Source: Chaetoderma sp. LZ-2023a
Lineage: Eukaryota; Mollusca; Caudofoveata; Chaetodermatida; Chaetodermatidae
Assembly: GCA_034401795.1 (NCBI GenBank)
Contig: CM067370.1
Span: forward strand, 63,079,254-63,143,253
Direction of reading: 5' to 3'
Length of the DNA: 64,000 bases
The notes beneath the pieces were generated by a model. It was given only the letters and a program-made list of their open reading frames with translations. It searched no databases and was not told the DNA's origin. Shown piece by piece: positions 1 through 11,689 of the stretch. Numbering within the stretch: the stretch's first letter is position 1; each line of letters opens with the position of its first letter. The position numbers were made by a program, and so were the translations under genes.

Positions 1-1908
1 GTGACTTAGCAGTGTTGAGATTCACAAGTTTTTTTCTTACAATTTCAGGTGTGATCTTTAATGTACCCATTGGCACGTGTGCTCTACAAGGAATAGTTGG
101 GGAATCATCGTCAGGTTCTGTTGTGAATACTGATCTGAAGTAGCTGGCTAGGGTGTCTGCCTTCTCTTTATCATATTTTGTAAATGACACTTCCATATCA
201 TGCTCAGTGGCACTAGGTATTTGCAGATCTGGAATACCTGATCTGACTTTAGTCTTGGATTGCACATAATTCCAAAACCTTTTGGGGTTATTTTTTTCTC
301 ATATTGTTTCTGTGCTTTTCTTGTTTCTCTTCGAACCTGGTTTCTTGTTTTACAATATTCATCATATATATTACGGTTACCGCCTGTATCAATATATTTT
401 TTCCATAGTCGCTTCTTCCTGTTTATTTTGGTTCTTGTAGTTTGGTCAAGAGGATATTTGTGCCTTTTGTTTTTTATTGTTCTTTTAGGAATAAATTTAT
501 GTTCAGCTTCTTGACACATTCCAAATATGGTCTGCCACATATCATTAATATCGTTTATTTCTTTTAGGCGTGTGTTCCAGTCTATATTTAAGAAATTAAT
601 TATAGCTTTATAATCTGCTTTATCATAACAGACCCTTGTTTTACTTGTAGTAGTAAATTCGCCATTTAAGCGAATCTCCATCTGTATGGTGGAATGGTCA
701 CTTTTTCCAAGTGGCGCATTTGTATGAATATTATCCACCAGGTCAGGGTAATTAGTAAATACTAAATCCAATATTGTTGGCTTGTCGGACCCACGCCCTC
801 TAGTAGGCATTGAAATTAGCTGTTGTAAGAAGCAGTCTCTTACAGATTCAATAAACTTAAACGTAAAGTCTAGGCTAGAGCTAGAGGTGTTGTATGTGTT
901 TGTAAACCAATTAATATGTGGCATATTAAAGTCTCCTAGAATAAGCGAGTGCAGGTTAGTGGTGTGTATTTCCTTTAAAATATGACAGAGTTCATTATTG
1001 TTTTGGTTATTAGAGTTTGGGCTTCTATAAAACACTCCCAAACGCAGTGTTTCATGTTTACATCGTATGTCGCAGAGGATGTATTCTTCGAACATACTTT
1101 GGTTAATGCTTAGTAGTTTATAAGATAAAGTGTTTTTTATGTATAGTAAGATACCTCTTCCTATTGTAGTAGCAATATTTTTATCTTCAATGCTGTAGCC
1201 ATCTAGATTGTAGTCTGCTATACTAGGTTGAGTTCTGTAGTTTTTTGGCTTGGCTTCAACTATAGCTATGATATCTGGTGGGTCATCTTGTATTATGTGC
1301 AGAAGTTCGGTTTTCTTCTCACGTGTAAAGACGTCAGCATTTGTATAGAGGATCGTAATCTCATTAATTGATTTTGTACATTTCCTATTTACATTATTTG
1401 GTTTATTTCCTCTAATTTTGGAGCCGACCAGAGATTGTGTCAGACTTTGGCCATGTTTATTATTTACACATTCGTCTGAAAGTAAAGTGAAACAGTTTCT
1501 AGTGGATATAGGGAAACAACGTTCCTTAAGGACACAATCATCGGGTACATTACCAGTATTTAAAACATTCCATTTAAATAGAGAATCTACATTCGCACAA
1601 TGTGACTTATCAAAGCAAAAGTTAGAACAATTGAGATGTTCTGATGTATGTACAGTGTCATGCAAATTACTATGTATGCCATTAAATCTCTTTACAGTTG
1701 CTGGGTCATTAGTTACTGTACAGTTTGAAAATTGTGATAGTATTGGGTTGGTCTGTACTGTGATTGGTGGTAGGTGGGGGCCCGATTTGCCCAGGAGCTC
1801 TTTGCGTTGTAGTAGTAGTACTTTGCACACCCCGGGTAAACAAAGGGATGCACACCTATATACATTAATTAAAGTGTATACCTGTGGCCCATTAGTGCGG
1901 ATCCGCAT
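1..1908 (-). pseudogene. CR1/Jockey-like LINE ORF2: endonuclease and start of RT, cut by window edge
   Basis: The 148-1908 minus reading frame (586 codons) carries an apurinic-type endonuclease of the exonuclease-endonuclease-phosphatase fold. Visible motifs are IVEAKP (Glu218), GVFYRSP near 291, GDFNMPHINW (Asp326, Asn328) and KSDHST (Asp404, His405). In non-LTR retrotransposons this enzyme nicks the target for target-primed reverse transcription. The first ~180 residues have no domain I recognise. At a run of seven T (plus 291-297) the frame breaks. The -1/+1 frame then continues to position 1 with the linker that precedes the RT of CR1-like elements (NPKRFWNYV, then DTLASYF), so the RT lies beyond the window. 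One homopolymer indel is the only lesion seen. Clade assignment within CR1/Jockey/Rex is uncertain. Confidence 0.85.
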
Positions 1909-1924
1909 GGGTAGCTCTCGCTAA

Positions 1925-2476
1925 CCCCATAAGCGTCCTGACATCCTAAGACAGGAAGAAAAATAATAAGAAAAATAGTAAATAATAATAAGCAAAAAGC
2001 TAGGATTGTCAGGCAGCCCCAGCGTAGCTGAGACTGCATGATGGGATTATGATGTTATTGCACTGCAGTGTGTTGCGTACTTTACGTCGCACACGACATT
2101 CTCACAACACAGAAGTCCACAGTGCTCAGTTTTGTGTGAGACACAGCTAGGCAAAACAGGTTGCGCAGCTGTGTAGAATAACCGTAGTTATCCTTGGGAT
2201 GGGATTCAATTGATCTAACATATATTATAATAAGAAAAGTATTTCAAAAATAATAAAAAGGAAATTTCTATGAGTCGCACCACCGATATATTCTACTGTA
2301 AACTTTAAGCACGAATAATCACACCTCTGCCAAAAAATGTCCCCATCGAGTCTGGGTTCCACGACTGGTGGTGTTTGGTTGTGGCGGATAGACTTCTATG
2401 GCTGAAATGTTCGCATTATTACTGGCGCTTACGGGAATGTCTGACGTGATTGTTGCGGGAATATCAGGCACAATGT
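1925..2476 (-). other. Non-coding stretch between LINE ORF2 and the zinc-finger ORF
   Basis: There is no ORF of note. The stretch is A-rich near 1955-2005 and otherwise mixed. Its position upstream (on the minus strand) of the endonuclease ORF would fit an inter-ORF or 5' leader region of the LINE, but nothing in the sequence proves it. Confidence 0.4.
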
Positions 2477-3620
2477 TTATTTCTCATTGGTGGTGGTTAC
2501 TGCAGGTGTCGTGATGCTTGTTCTCGCTGCTGTGGTAGTGGCAGTCCTGACTGGCGTAATGATGGTTGACGTGGCTGGTGCAGTGATGGTCGGCGTGGTG
2601 GTTGCTGTGGCGGTGGTGGCGAGGGTGGTGAGCCATAATTCGGGTTGTGATAGTGATGCCAGAGCTGTAACGGTCTGTGATGACAATTTCCGTGTTTTCG
2701 CATACTTCAGGAGTTGACTCGCGGTGACATTTGGCACAGGCTGTATGTCTTCGGTGTGCGAGATTCGCTTCCTTCCCACGTACGGACGATCTGGTGTGGT
2801 GCCCAGGTCAGTGTGACTGGATGGTGAATGCTGTATTATATGGGTGGGCGTGATGCTGATGGTAGGTGGCTCTGGTCGGCTCGATTCTTCATCTATGGTC
2901 AGTTCAGGCGGAGACGGTGACTGTGGATAACTGGGTATATCCGTCTCCGTGGGCGCTGTGATGACTACTGCTATTGGCTGGCTGGTTGCGGATGTTACTA
3001 CTGATACTGGTGCAAGTGCGGGTGTTGTCGTCATGCTGCTGGCAGATGGAGTGGTTTTTACGATGCTGCCAGACTTGATTTTGCGGAGGATTTCTGCTTC
3101 TTACTCACTTTTATGACCGGTGTTGACGTGATAACTGGTTGTGGCATAGTGCTAGCTGTCACGACTGATGGCTGAAACCCATGTCTGGTTGCTGCCATGG
3201 TTGCTGGTGTGACCGCGTGGGGATGCTGGCTAATGGGATGTCTGCGAGTCATGTTCTTTGTGTGGGCCATTTTCTCGGTTTTAAGTACTTTAACTGGTAA
3301 ACGAGATTCAAAACAGGTGGCTAGAGCAGCACAATCTTCGCTTTCTTCACCGGGAACTATACTACCAAAACGCGGTGCTTATGATGGAGCGTGTGCATTA
3401 CTCTGTAATGGGTGGCTGTGTAGAGATACTGACACGTCACACAGAAGGCTGTCTGGAGAAGATGGTCCTTGTCAATATGAAGAGTGAGGTCGGAATTGCG
3501 CGTAAAAGTTTGGGTACACGGGTCTTCGCTAGCCAATAACGAACTGCACAGGAACCTCTTCAGAACTGGTACAGATTCATCAGATGAATCCGACAATGCT
3601 ATGTCTTCAAAGAGTGACAT
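2477..3620 (-). pseudogene. Broken zinc-finger plus Thr/Pro/Ala-rich ORF (possible LINE ORF1 or gag-like)
   Basis: Three minus-strand pieces appear to be one protein broken by frameshifts. The 3357-3620 piece starts with acidic/Ser residues, then has C2H2-like spacing (PCTQTF, SDLTLHIDKDH) followed by a second Cys/His cluster (FCVTCQ with downstream HTLHHKH). A different frame carries on from about 3357 into the 3058-3270 piece, which ends in a basic stretch (KVSKKQKS). The 2477-3034 piece is Thr/Pro/Ala-rich low complexity with a short basic segment (VGRKRISH). I do not recognise the family. Location and strand upstream of the endonuclease ORF make a LINE ORF1 plausible. A domesticated or host gene fragment is not excluded. 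Confidence 0.45.
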
Positions 3621-4072
3621 CTCTTCCCCGCATAGTAGTGTAGTTCGGATCGACAGGTCAGGTACCGGCCGTACCAGCTAAGCTGGGTACGCGCCGCCCG
3701 TCCTGGATTCGTTCCCTGAACACGCCCCCTGGGTAGAGCTATAAGCGTATATGAGCCTATGAGAGAGATCGCATTATAAAAACGACTAAATTCGTTAAAG
3801 CGAATAGTGTGCATGCGCACGCTTAATGCTATTTTTGACAGAGCACGTAATTTACGACCAAGATAGGATGACGCTTTTAGTTTACCGAGACGGTACAATG
3901 TAAACCTTTTTAATAACTTGTTCCCGCCGAATCTGGCATTAATAAAGATCAGAATTCGACGGGATTTCCAAATCTGTAAACCATTTCAAAATCAGTTAAG
4001 AAATAGCTGGGTTATCCACGGAAAACCGCTTTTGATTATCTTCAAGGTATTGCTTGCTGTGACGTCATAACC
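3621..4072. other. Left flank of the gypsy element; contains a CRE palindrome
   Basis: No coding sequence is supported. Before the gypsy element inserted, this DNA was contiguous with 14661 onward, as shown by the ACGT target duplication. It contains a perfect CRE (TGACGTCA, 4060-4067) ten bases before the LTR. It is probably the distal part of the promoter described at 14671-14786. Confidence 0.5.
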
Positions 4073-4076
4073 ACGT
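4073..4076. repeat. Target-site duplication ACGT (left)
   Basis: ACGT abuts the left LTR and is matched by ACGT at 14657-14660 next to the right LTR. A 4-bp duplication is typical of Ty3/gypsy integrases and fixes both ends of the element. Confidence 0.85.
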
Positions 4077-5577
4077 TGAAGATTTTTGGTGTCTATCTTC
4101 AAGATTGAATACTACTTATAGGTGCTTATCTGATATAATCGATTCTGCAATCTCTTCCGTTTTGGATAAGGCTTGTATGTAAGGTTGCTGCGACAACCTA
4201 CCTTACCGAGAACGAAAGAGATGGATATCAGCTCGCCTCATTGATAGATGAACTTCACAATATTTGTACTTGATATCCGGGCCTGATCTGACTGATTACC
4301 AGAACTTGTAGGTATGCTACGGTGGTCCTCCGTAGATTCCAGAATTAGTATTACAACAAAACTCTTGCCTTGAGGTTATCAAGGTTCTGATTTTAATAGA
4401 TCTAACTGTACACTATACTAAAGGTGACTTTTACTGCCACTATTGAAAAGATAAATACTTATAATAGTTTGACTAAAATTTCTAACTACTTTCCTAAACT
4501 TCTATTTTCTATCTACCGTTGATATATATTACTTACTCCCTGTCACTACAGGTCTGCTATATTTTATCAATCTACTGGCTAAATCTTACTCCACTCTGAG
4601 CGAGATTTCGCTTCGAGCTAGGGATACGGACCAGAACAGAACTCTCGATAAAAATCAAAGTGCCCCTTATATACTCCTTTGAGTTTTTCGCCCCCGTTCG
4701 TTTGTCTTCTCTTCCTCGGAGTTTGATCGGATGCCCATTGATTGTGATGTCATCCTGACCAATCAAACTCCGAGTTCCGCTTCTAGGATGATAACACTGA
4801 ACGTGGTCGAACCGGTTTGTGCTGGTTCTGCTTTGATGCGATCTGTCATCTAACCAACAACATTACCTCATCTGTTGTGGTAGCATGTCGCTCGGTGAGT
4901 GACATATAGTTGATATACAAATTCGTCTCGATTTAGATACCCTGTTTTGATCGACACATAGTTTATACACAAACTTCTTTAGTGTCAATCACTCCTACAG
5001 GACGCTATCTTGTCCCTGTCCTGCCTATTGCTTATTGTGATTAAGCCTGTAGGATACAATGGTTAATAGCACATGAGCTGTATGATCTCATTGCCAGCTG
5101 GTGTTGTTGTAGTTTCTATAGGGAGTTGATAATTCTCTTGTCACTCAACTTTTAACCATTCTTTTTGTCAGTCCTGTCTACCCTGTCTCTGTACTATTTT
5201 CTAAACTATTGCCCAAAATGACTGCTGAATACTTTGAAAGTGTGTGCCGATTCCACACACCCACTTTCATCTTCAACTATTGACAGATATCATCAACCCA
5301 GAACCGTGGGTCCTACTTTATTCTATCCTATTATAATTCCAACTCTTATTTAATATGGTTATCATGTACGCATCAGTTTCGTGAGAAACTGTCATTGCGG
5401 CAGCATTGGCCCCTGTCAACCAGTGCAGCAGCCCTTCTACGTACTATAGTATGATGCATGCTACTCCGTCCATTAGCTCACCTGGTATTTTCAAATATGA
5501 ATTTCATCAAGGTCTTACTCATAAATATAAGATGTCCACAGGGTCATGACTCCCCACCGGACAATCCGATATCTACA
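4077..5577 (-). repeat. 3' LTR (full length, 1501 bp)
   Basis: It matches 13566-14656 at both ends but includes an extra internal 410 bp (4469-4878) carrying the promoter. The plus-strand ends are TGAAGATTTTT and ATATCTACA. It is the 3' LTR because the element reads on the minus strand. Confidence 0.93.
4667..4774 (-). promoter_or_regulatory. LTR promoter: TATA box and CRE/CCAAT inside a 13-bp inverted repeat
   Basis: On the minus strand a TATATAA box lies at 4673-4667. Upstream of it is a perfect 13-bp inverted repeat (4715-4727 and 4762-4774, arm CTCGGAGTTTGAT) whose 34-nt loop contains a CRE variant (TGATGTCA, 4745-4752). A CCAAT (4759-4763) overlaps one arm. This is a plausible RNA polymerase II promoter with ATF/CREB input. 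The whole module is absent from the 5' LTR. Confidence 0.65.
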
Positions 5578-5592
5578 CATGCCCCTCAACCG
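5578..5592 (-). other. Polypurine tract
   Basis: On the minus strand a purine-rich stretch (GGTTGAGGGGCATG) lies immediately before the 3' LTR start TGTAGATATC. This is the expected position of the plus-strand primer. Confidence 0.6.
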
Positions 5593-6080
5593 AAGTTAAT
5601 TGACCACCTCTTAAGGCCTTAAGAGAGCGTCAATCAACTCGTTGTATCACATCAACAACAAAACCACACTATACCAGCGCTCCCCGAATGGATAACACTC
5701 AACAACCAAACTCAACATTCATACAATTACTACCTCCTATAAATAAAGCATTGTAACTCATGAAATAGCTTCTACACCGGGAATTGAGTATCATGCGCGA
5801 ACGCCCATTCCTGCACCACTATACATACATACATGTCCGGGCAATGGCATATCAGTCGCAACTGACCGTCCCCGGAAACACGTTAATATCATCATTAATA
5901 ACCTTGACACTCAAGGTGTAATAACTTAAATAACAGTAATCCTAATCCTACAGAGCAAATTCATTACAGGTCATATAAGAATTCTTATTTATCAAAATAA
6001 AGTTCATCAAATTTTTACGGATATATAGTTCATCACCACTCAATGTTCCACACACAGCAAACGAAGTTAGTCCCACAACG
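5593..6080 (-). other. Non-coding region between env and the polypurine tract
   Basis: No ORF is supported here. The stretch is AT-rich and forms the 3' untranslated part of the element's transcript. Confidence 0.5.
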
Positions 6081-8024
6081 TCACATGGATATATCCAATC
6101 GAGCCACTCCCTCTTCAGGATCCACCACGTCGTCATAAAGTTCTACTTCAACCCAGTCGGCAGCCGTCGGATCGATCCCAGTCCTCGCAGTAGCGTTAGG
6201 CGACGACCCGGTTGCCAACCTCAGCGGCTCCGGTATCACTGCAGTTTTCCGGGGCTGCTGGGCCTGAATTGCCGGTGCACTAATATGAATGGCGGTGCGT
6301 TTGTCACTACTATGGGCCGCACGTGGCTTGCATTTTGCCGCACGTGGCTTGCATTTTAGCCATTTCCACATGCGCGAAATTATTCCACATTTGTATAGCA
6401 CAATTAGCACAACGAGCACACTCACGAAGGAGCCCGTTGAATACGACACAAAAGATAGTACCCCCATGCCCTCGACCATCACTGGGTCGAGTGCGGACAA
6501 TGGTGCTAGCGGCCCATACTTAGATTTCTGTAAATGATCCCAGGGTTGCACTTTCAAATGATTTACTATCATGGATTTATTTAGAACGCCGGTCACATCC
6601 AAGTGGGGCATTTTAATGGCCAGGCTAACTCGAGTGTACGTCCGACTGTAAGACGCCACAGGCTCGAATTGCCAACCCTTTCCGCTATAACCACATTCTC
6701 CCGACATCAACGCATACACACCACTACTTACATCACATCGGTCGGTCAGTTGTCCGTCACAATGAATTTCCATAGTCTCACCGAACGTTTGCAAAACCAC
6801 ACCTATTTTCTCATTGGCAAATAATTTACTTGCTGTTATGTTGGACTCTGATAGTTGAATATTGCAATCTTTATCCGTAGTATTTGTTAGTATGCTTACT
6901 ATGCAGGGTACGTGGGTCTTGTCGACCCTTAGCTGACCCTGACACACCCTAGGTTCGCTACCTCGACATTCGGACACGGCAAAGTACCATCCGGATTTGG
7001 TATTTAAACCAATGCTGGTTCGGCCTAGCTCTACCTTCATGTAATAACCCCTCTCCGCTAATGGTTCGGCCCACGAATGTATCCCATACTCTATATACCT
7101 TCCTCCATCGATTAAAGGTAACGTCGCTACATAATGTAATTTTGAATCCTCCTTCCACAATGGGTACACTATCACATCCCGATAATACCACTGGTAGGGA
7201 CGTATCAACCTATTTCCCACTCTGACCTGTTTAGATACCGATATCAGGTCAACGGGACTGAATAGCTCCTCGGTCAATCTACCCAACTCTAGCGACGCGG
7301 TCTGCCTATGGAACTGCTCGGCCGTCTTTTGGAAGTCTTAGACCACATACTCGGCGGAGTCGATTATATGCCCCAACCTCACCAGAGCATAAAGTTCGTC
7401 TTGTCGAGCCGTCTGTATCCTGAACAACCTGCTCATGTTGCCGGTCACCGCGACCAGACTGTCACTAATTTCATTGATCCTGTCTGTATTCATATTTATA
7501 TCATGGAACGCCAGTTTCACGTGGGAAGCTAGCCGGTTGGCGAAATGTACTACCCTATTCACGTTTCCCATAGCTTTCTTTACTACATCCCGTATCGCCT
7601 CCATGTCTCCGGATGTGGCGGTTCCAAACAAAGAGGAAGCAATGTCCCCCACAAAATTAAACAACCCACGTTTCTGTCGCGTGCTAGTCCTACTTAACAT
7701 GGCCTGCTGCGTCTTCATAGCAATTTTCTGTATCCCCCTTATCCGATGCTGCAGTCCAAAGATATCGTTTTTACTTATAAATGAAGTCCTGCGACTTATG
7801 TCGGCTACCAGGGCTGCCATTTGGGCCAATCGTCCCATCAAGTCCTTTGGCAAATATGGATGATCGATTGATACGATCACAGTCCATTCCGCTCTTATCA
7901 CGGATACCGGTTTGGGCTGGGTTATCAGAACTCCATTCGGTAGCCGGTGTACACTAGAATCCTTACACATACTTAACACTACACAAAACACTGTCATTAC
8001 AATACTCAACTCACCCGTATACAT
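6081..8024 (-). pseudogene. env: Envelope glycoprotein (F-like fusion protein) of the gypsy element, one in-frame stop
   Basis: One frame of 648 codons from ATG at 8024, interrupted by TAA at 7340-7338. Residues 1-20 are a hydrophobic signal peptide. A furin-type site RQKR (residues 116-119, plus 7668-7679) precedes a Gly/Phe/Ala-rich stretch that resembles the fusion peptide of baculovirus F/gypsy-type envelopes. Heptad-like helical sequence follows. Cysteine-containing ectodomain sequence with N-glycosylation sites (NITA, NKSM) leads to a C-terminal membrane segment near LSFVSYSTGSFVSVLVV and a cytoplasmic tail. The tail contains a 21-bp tandem duplication (6316-6357), giving CKPRAAK twice. 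In this family the protein would mediate membrane fusion of particles, but the stop truncates this copy after the helical region. Start chosen for the signal peptide. Confidence 0.88.
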
Positions 8025-8163
8025 GGTGCTATACTATTGCGATGCTTACTGTCACTTTCCTACTGTTAATTTCCTATCTGATACAAAATTTAACTTTTGA
8101 CTAAATATGTGATGCGACACTATTAGGATGCTTATTGTTACATAGTATACTTCAGACTGATAA

Positions 8164-11100
8164 TTATCTGCGGCTATGTCGCCTTATAACTGCATCGATA
8201 CGATCGATGAAGTCATTGTATAGAGCATGCCCAAAAGCACCAATCCTGAGTCGCTTGTTGTTAGTTTCGACGTCAGGTACATGACTGCGCTTGCGCAGAA
8301 AGTATGGATGTGCTGGCAGCGTTTCCATTGGCTCCGGCACACTTTCGGTTACCTCCTCCGATGTGTCCATCATCCCATCAGGAGGAGTCACGTGAGTTTC
8401 GGTTGGTGACTCACGGTTTCGATTCTCACTCCTATCAGGTTGCCTGATGTTATTATCAACCACCTTACCCACCTTGCTCACCCTTGGCTCCCCATCAGAA
8501 GCTGGTCTCTTCCTACCATCCATTTTACTAGGGGTCACATTATTGCCACCTACCGGCAAGGTTTCAGACTCCGGGGTATTCATCCTCCTTGGATGATGGC
8601 TAGCTTTCGTACCCTTTGCGGGGTTACGAACAGGGCGTGGCCTTATCTTGTCCCAGCACATCTCTGAGTCGACTACGCGTAACTTGGCTATATTAAGTAC
8701 ACGCACCTTCCCAGATCGCTGATGTCGGACATGAGCCACTGGCCCGTTGATCTTAAAGATCTCATATTCGGGGTCACTGCGAGAGGTCAACTTCATCCTC
8801 TCCTCAGCCTTTACGACCACCGAGTCCCCCACCTTGAAGATACCAGCATTTGCACGCTTGTCAATTTGTTCCCGGTGAACCTCACGAGACTTCGCCGTTT
8901 CACTACGAGAATGTAGAAGGCATTATTGAGACACGTCAGTCTCTCCCCCAGATCCTGCGAAGCATCTACGGGAATCGCAAACTGAAGTCTTGCTCGACGA
9001 CCATACAACAGATAGAATGGCGTATATCTGGTCGTGGAATGACAAGTACTGCGGTACGCTGTCAACGCTGCACCCAACTCGTCTTCCCATGCACGAGACG
9101 CATTATTCACCCCTTTCTGGATTCGATTTCTATGATCAATACCGTGTTCCTTAAATCGTTCCTCCAGAGATTTAGAACAAAATTCTTTCCCCTGATCAGT
9201 TACCAAAATCTCAGGGACACCATGACGCGCGACGTACTCTTTGAAGAACTTGTCTTCCACATTCTGAGCCATCTTAGCTGGAATCGGATATGCTTCTGCC
9301 CACGCAGAACAGTGATCAACGATCGTCATGATATACATATTACCCGTACTCGATTCCAACAGTGGACCGATAAAATCCATGCCGATTATCTGACTCGGAT
9401 AATTGGCATGGGCATCTCACTGTACCGTGGTCGAGTAGTGACAGGTCGATTGACCTGGCACGTTGTACACATCTCAAGCATACGTACCACATCTTTCCTC
9501 AAAGACGTCCAAACAAAAGAATCCCTTACCATACCGATGGTCTTCTGCAGACCTTGGTGACCAGCTCGTTCATGAGCCATCCGGAGCACCTTCTCACGGA
9601 ACAGGGTAGGTAAGACAATTCTGGGGTACTCAGCGTCCAACGCTGAGGGCGTAACTAGAGAATACAGAATACCGTTCTTAACCATGTATTCCTCCGGGGT
9701 GTTCTTAAACAACTCCAGGTATTCCTTGGTCTGTTCGGCACACAACTCGTCATAGGGAACATCGAATGTCTCCAGAGGGACGTGCGGTAACGCACCCTCA
9801 TCCACATCCGGTATGACAAAATCGCCAGTATCTAATGTGGCGACCTCCTCTGGACGACGTAACCTGGACAACATGTCTGCTCGAATATTCTTCGAGCCTT
9901 GGATGTATTCTATCTTACATCCGTATTCAGCAATCAGTACTGCCCAGCGCTGCACTTTCGTGTTCTTAACCTCTCCCACAAACAAACTCTTTATGGGTTT
10001 GTGGTCAGTATACACGGTAAACTGCGCACCAAATAGATAAGGTATAAGCTTCTTTAACGCATATATCACTGCATAAGCTTCCTTTTCTATTACAGGCCAA
10101 TTCAACTGACTGTCTTTCAGAGTAGAGCTCACATACTGGATTACTCGCACTACCCCTTTATTATCTACCTGTACCAATATTGCACCTATAGCATAGCTAG
10201 ACGCATCCGTATACAATTTATACGGGGCATTCAAATTTGGATATGTGAGAACCGTCTCACTACACAGCAAGTTCTGTAATTTCTTGAACGCTTGCTGTTC
10301 ATCCGCACCCCATTCAAAACGTTTATACTTTTTAGTTAATTCTATTAGAGGCTTAGCAATTTCGGCATAGCCTTGCACACAGGATCGGTAATAACTGGTA
10401 GCTCCAAGGAAACTTCTTACTTCGCCCACATCGCGTGAGGGTGACATTTCCCTAATGACCTTGACCTTCTGAACCTGAGGAGCTACTCCTTGAGCGGAAA
10501 TGCGATACCCTAACAAATCAACTGAGGGTTTAGCAAAATCGCACTTCTTTTTCTTAACCTGCAAATTATACTCTCGTATCCTACTCATGACCTTACGCAA
10601 ATGCTGTGCATGTTCCGTCGGATTTTGTGAATATACGACTATATCATCGATGAACACATGCAAATATTTTCCCACGAATTCTCGGAAAATATCATTCATG
10701 GCCCTCTGAAATACGGCACCCGAGTTCGCAAAACAGAACAGCATCCGAATCCATTCGAACAAACCTTCACTGCAGACGAACGCTGTCTTCTCTATGTCTT
10801 GGCTGTCCATTGGTATCTGCCAATAGCCAGACTTCAAGTCCATAGTAGAAAATACCGTTGCGCCGCCCATAGAATAAACAATGTCTGATATATTCGGTAA
10901 AGGATAACTATCCTTACGACATACGGAATTAAATTTTCTGTAGTCTATGCAAAACCTGGTGTCCCCATCCTTCTTAGGGACCAATGTAATGGGTGATGCC
11001 CATGGTGATGACGACGGTCTTATGACACCAGCGGCCAGCATCTCAGCCACCTGGTTTTTGACTATATACTGCTTGGCCAGCGGTAGACGGTAGGCCTTCT

Positions 11101-11683
11101 GCCTTATAGGAAACGCATCTCCTGTTAGTACCGTACACTTCACTTTGGGGACCAATCCAAGCGTTTTTGGATGAGCCGTATCAAAGATATCCGCAAAGTC
11201 ATCCAAGACTTTGTCAATATCTTTATATCTGGTCGTTTCTTTACAACTTTCATAGATATAATTCGTCTGTTCCCTATAGGGATACCTAAATGGATATACC
11301 CGGCCAAACCATACTACTACTTTGGCCTGATAATCGATCTTTGCATTTCCCAAGTGCAAAGTATCCGCTCCAAGCAAACATTCATGCCTCATTCGTGCTA
11401 CTACCGTACTAGGAATAGGCTGGGCATTCTTGAATTTTACTTGGGTCTCTCCCAACAATTCTATTGGAGAACCATTTACCGCTAAGAGCATCTTTGCCCT
11501 TTTCAATGGCCTAGCATTTAACATGCTACACCATATATCTTTACGAACCAAGGATGTGCTAGCACCAGTATCCACTAAGGCATGCAGGTACTCACCCTGA
11601 TCCGTTGGACCGTTAGAATTCACTTGTAGACGGATTAAAAACCGCTCGGTCGGTGCGTTCACCAACGGTTTTCTCCGTCCTAG
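8164..11683 (-). pseudogene. pol: Pol polyprotein (protease, RT, RNase H, integrase), two frameshifts and a core deletion
   Basis: From the frameshift point at 11683 the first frame runs uninterrupted to 9386. It contains aspartic protease (ALVDTGASTSLV), Ty3/gypsy RT (SSSPWASPITLVPKKDG, catalytic FIDDIVVYS), RNase H (YTDASSYAIGAIL, TDHKPIKSLF) and the integrase zinc finger (HERAGH ... CTTC). A frameshift near 9386-9395 moves the integrase core to 9380-8811: first Asp in MDFIGPL, second in VTDQGKEF. The stretch that normally carries the catalytic Glu is missing: HGIDHRNR runs almost directly into GVNNASRAWEDEL, a loss of roughly 20 codons by comparison with the family. A second frameshift near 8900 leads to the C-terminal domain (VGDSVVVKAEERM, then a Pro/Arg-rich tail ending 8164). 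RT and protease look intact; integrase is dead. Confidence 0.93.
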
Positions 11684-11689
11684 TTTAAC
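11638..11689 (-). promoter_or_regulatory. Putative -1 ribosomal frameshift signal between gag and pol
   Basis: The gag frame ends G TTA AAC TAG (11689-11680). Slipping one base back at the heptamer GTTAAAC places the ribosome exactly in the pol frame (codon CTA at 11683). GTTAAAC is the slip site described for equine arteritis virus. Downstream on the minus strand, complementary arms AAAACCG (11672-11666) and CGGTTTT (11644-11638) enclose a second short stem (TTGGTG/CACCGA), giving a hairpin starting about ten bases after the heptamer. Inference from position and structure; not tested. Confidence 0.6.

Noticed and set aside
4469-4878. The 410-bp LTR difference as a MITE insertion in the 3' LTR
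   Set aside because: No terminal inverted repeats and it carries the only LTR promoter; a deletion in the 5' LTR fits better.
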